Part shown: positions 61,984 through 64,000 of the stretch, in pieces | How the letters are laid out: each line of letters starts with the position of its first letter | How positions within the stretch are numbered: the stretch's first letter is position 1 | Assembly (NCBI RefSeq): GCF_014302995.1 | Contig: NZ_CP060295.1 | Location: 496,001 to 560,000, forward strand | DNA from: Variovorax sp. PAMC26660 | GTDB lineage: Bacteria; Pseudomonadota; Gammaproteobacteria; Burkholderiales; Burkholderiaceae_C | Length of the DNA stretch: 64,000 nucleotides | Reading direction: 5' to 3' | Notes under the pieces: generated by a model | What the model was told of the DNA's origin: nothing | The model's input: the letters and a program-made list of their open reading frames with translations, nothing else | The model's database searches: none | Program-made: the position numbers and the translations under genes

Positions 61984-62961
61984 TCAGGCGCCGACGCGCG
62001 GCGCGGGATCGAAATGAACGAACTGCGGCGCGCCGAAGGCTTCGCGCGACGCGGTGGAGAGCGATTGCTCGATGCCCTGCGCGCCAAGGCGTGCGCAGGT
62101 GGCGGCGTCTTCACTGCACTGGCGCAGCAAGGTGGCAAGCGGTGCGGGCGTGTGCGCGCCCAGCCCCGGCTCGCCGGCCGCGCCGCCGTGCAGCAGCGCG
62201 CGCACGGTCCAGGCGGTTTGCATCAGGTCGCGTGCCACGGCCGCAGCATGTGCGGATGCGGAGGCCTGTTGCGCGCGCGACCAGCCGATGATCAGCACGC
62301 CGTGATCGCGCGGATGCACGAGCGCATGCGCGGGCGACAGGTCGCGGTGCGTCCAGCCGGCGCCATGCACGAAGGCCAGCACTTCGAGCATGCGGCGCCA
62401 GATCCAGACGGCATGGCGCGCATCGATGCCCTGCGGGTTGGCCTGCAGCACATCCTGCAGGCTGCCCCAGAAGCCGGTCGGGTGGCGCAGCACCAGCGCC
62501 TGCCGTGCGCCATCGCCCAGGCCTTCGGCCACACCCACGCCCAGCGGCTGCGGCAGCCGGCGTGTGAAGTAGGCAGCACCCGCCACCGACAGCGCCTGCA
62601 AAGCCTGCAGCACGACGCCTTCGCGCGCGAGCACGCCGTTGGCGGCCGAGTCGCGCGCCAGCTTGAACGTGACGCGCTCGGGCAGCGCGCCCAACCGTTC
62701 GGCGAGCAGCACTTCGCTGTGCTCGCCGGTGGCCAGCGGTGCCAGCACGCGGTAGCGCGACTCACGCCACGTCAGGATGCGACCGCCGGCCACGTCGGCA
62801 TTGGCCCGGCGCAGCGCGGCACGAAAGCTCTCGCGCTCGACCGTCTCCTCGCCGCGCGTGATCGTGGCGCCGCAGTAGCTGCAGTTGACGGTGCGCCAGC
62901 GCGCGGCGCGCGGCAGCGGTGCGGAACATTGAGGGCAGCTCAGGGCGAGCAGCGACAGCAT
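61984..62961 (-). CDS. zinc-ribbon protein-kinase-like protein, degenerate active site
   Basis: A 325-residue protein. An N-terminal zinc ribbon (C9-x2-C12 ... C27-x2-C30) precedes a protein-kinase-like fold (about 70-300). The beta-3 lysine K100 (VTFK) and the H205-R206-D207 loop (WTHRDLSP) are present, but the Asn five residues after the HRD Asp is His212 and the DFG Asp is absent (LIIGWSRA). It could be a pseudokinase or bind nucleotide in an atypical way. GAGG precedes ATG 62961. It lies eight bases after the CorC-like gene and upstream of the vWA gene. Confidence 0.8.
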   Translation of the reverse strand: MLSLLALSCPQCSAPLPRAARWRTVNCSYCGATITRGEETVERESFRAALRRANADVAGGRILTWRESRYRVLAPLATGEHSEVLLAERLGALPERVTFKLARDSAANGVLAREGVVLQALQALSVAGAAYFTRRLPQPLGVGVAEGLGDGARQALVLRHPTGFWGSLQDVLQANPQGIDARHAVWIWRRMLEVLAFVHGAGWTHRDLSPAHALVHPRDHGVLIIGWSRAQQASASAHAAAVARDLMQTAWTVRALLHGGAAGEPGLGAHTPAPLATLLRQCSEDAATCARLGAQGIEQSLSTASREAFGAPQFVHFDPAPRVGA

Positions 62962-62969
62962 GCCCGGCC

Positions 62970-64000
62970 TCAGTCTTCTTCGCGCGCGGCGGGGTCAGGC
63001 GACGCCAGCACGCGGTCGATGCGACGGCCTTCGAGCGTGACGATCTCGAAGCACCAACCCGCGCAGTCGATGTGCTCGCCCACCTCGGGCAGATGGCCGG
63101 ACACCGACATCAGCAGGCCCGCCACCGTGTTGTAGCGCCCGCGCTCTTCGTCGGGCAGCTCGCGGATGCCGAGCCGCGCGCGCAGCTCGGACACCGGCAT
63201 CAGGCCATCCAGCTCCCACACGCCGTCGGGTCGCTGGCGCGCCCAGGCGTCAGTCTGCATGCCGGGCTGCAGTTCGCCGGTGATGGCTTCGAGCAGGTCG
63301 CGCGGGGTCATGAGGCCCTGCACCACGCCGTATTCGTCGACCACGAAGACCAGGCGGCCGGCGCGCGCGCGGAACTGCTCCAGCAGCTCCATGCCGGTGA
63401 GCGTCTCGGGCACGAACACGGCGGGCGTGGCTTCCTGGCCCAGCACGCCAGGGTATGCAGCGCCCAGGCGCAACAGGTGCGCCACGCTGATCACGCCGAC
63501 CACGTCATCCAGCGAATTGCGGCATACGGGGTACCAGGAATGCACGAGGTTGAGCGCCGCCGCATCCGCCACCTTCTGCAGCGCCTGCGACACGGAGTTG
63601 GACGCGTCGAGCCATTCGATGTCGGCCCGCGGGACCATCAGCGACGACAGGCGCCTGTCATCCAGGTGAAACACATTGCGCACCATCTGGTGCTCATGGT
63701 GTTCGATGACGCCGGCGTCCACGCCTTCTTCGAGGCTGGCCGAGATTTCTTCCTCGGTCACCGAACGGGCCGCGTTGGCGTCGATGCGCAGCAGCCGCAG
63801 CATGGTGGCCGTGGCACCCGCCAGCAGCCACACGAAGGGCTTGGCCGCCTTGGCCAGCCCGCGCATCGGGCGCGACACGAAGCGGGCCACCGGCTCGGGG
63901 TAGAGCTGGCCGATGCGCTTGGGCACCAGCTCGCCGAAGATGATCGTGAAGAAAGTGATGCAGGTCACCACCACCGCGGTGGAGGCAATGCTCGCGGTGC
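62970..64000 (-). CDS. HlyC/CorC-family (CNNM plus CBS) membrane protein, 5' end cut off
   Basis: The visible 343 codons comprise the end of a CNNM/DUF21 membrane domain (FFTIIFGELVPKRIGQLYPE, then an amphipathic helix), a pair of CBS domains (about residues 138-255 of the visible part; MVPRADIEWLDAS, VFVVDEYGVVQGLMTPRDLLEAITGEL) and a C-terminal CorC_HlyC domain (YNTVAGLLMSVSGHLPEVGE). The start lies beyond base 64000. Family members are linked to Mg/Co efflux or resistance. It precedes the kinase-like/vWA/PurA-like genes and may be cotranscribed. Confidence 0.9.
   Translation of the reverse strand, partial: TASIASTAVVVTCITFFTIIFGELVPKRIGQLYPEPVARFVSRPMRGLAKAAKPFVWLLAGATATMLRLLRIDANAARSVTEEEISASLEEGVDAGVIEHHEHQMVRNVFHLDDRRLSSLMVPRADIEWLDASNSVSQALQKVADAAALNLVHSWYPVCRNSLDDVVGVISVAHLLRLGAAYPGVLGQEATPAVFVPETLTGMELLEQFRARAGRLVFVVDEYGVVQGLMTPRDLLEAITGELQPGMQTDAWARQRPDGVWELDGLMPVSELRARLGIRELPDEERGRYNTVAGLLMSVSGHLPEVGEHIDCAGWCFEIVTLEGRRIDRVLASPDPAAREED

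Overview
The window is about 64 kb of GC-rich, gene-dense DNA. It reads as the chromosome of a Betaproteobacterium, most likely a Comamonadaceae of the Variovorax type. The evidence is the codon bias, the mix of many ABC and TonB uptake systems with small catabolic operons, the livK-livH-livMG-livF order with a fused LivMG, the MocR-controlled taurine genes, and the abundant four-base ATGA-type gene overlaps. The genus is inference. No rRNA, tRNA, CRISPR array, transposase or phage gene was seen.

Left part (1-8.2 kb): the end of a metabolite:H+ symporter, a GNAT acetyltransferase, a tightly overlapped lipid-type operon (CFA-like methyltransferase, DUF1295 membrane protein, exported DUF6134-like protein), a kdsA gene with a TTG start, a PBP5-type D-Ala-D-Ala carboxypeptidase and small hypothetical genes.

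Centre of interest (8.2-20.5 kb): nine genes run leftward with overlaps or very short gaps. In order they are a TonB-dependent receptor, an MFS transporter, a class-C beta-lactamase-like serine hydrolase, an M81 (MlrC-like) metallopeptidase fused in frame to an alpha/beta hydrolase, a DSD1/D-threonine-aldolase-like PLP enzyme, ExbB, two ExbD and TonB. A divergent XRE-cupin regulator sits upstream. This looks like a self-contained, self-energised uptake and degradation system for an unusual peptide-like substrate, probably one with D-residues. It resembles the mlrB/mlrC/mlrD microcystin genes but has no mlrA.

21-35 kb: a branched-chain amino-acid ABC operon, a methionine aminopeptidase coupled to a ParD-like protein, a run of small stress or hypothetical genes, then a two-gene cassette (a catalytically degenerate Hint-domain protein plus an unknown 515-residue protein) flanked by about 68-bp direct repeats. 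A divergent pair of DHFR-like reductase and LysR regulator follows.

35.6-50.3 kb: a taurine-type locus (tauABC, tauR, tauXY), a dipeptide/oligopeptide ABC operon ending in a YtcJ-like amidohydrolase, and two inverted copies of a composite double-hairpin repeat of about 218 bp. One copy lies between tauA and tauB; the other lies after the amidohydrolase.

50.3-64 kb: a COG0523 metallochaperone GTPase, an acetyltransferase and NikR (nickel handling), a YadA-type trimeric autotransporter, PanE- and benzoylformate-decarboxylase-like genes, an ankyrin protein, and an operon of a CBS/CorC membrane protein, a zinc-ribbon kinase-like protein, a vWA protein and a divergent PurA homologue. The last three are a second candidate for an undescribed system.
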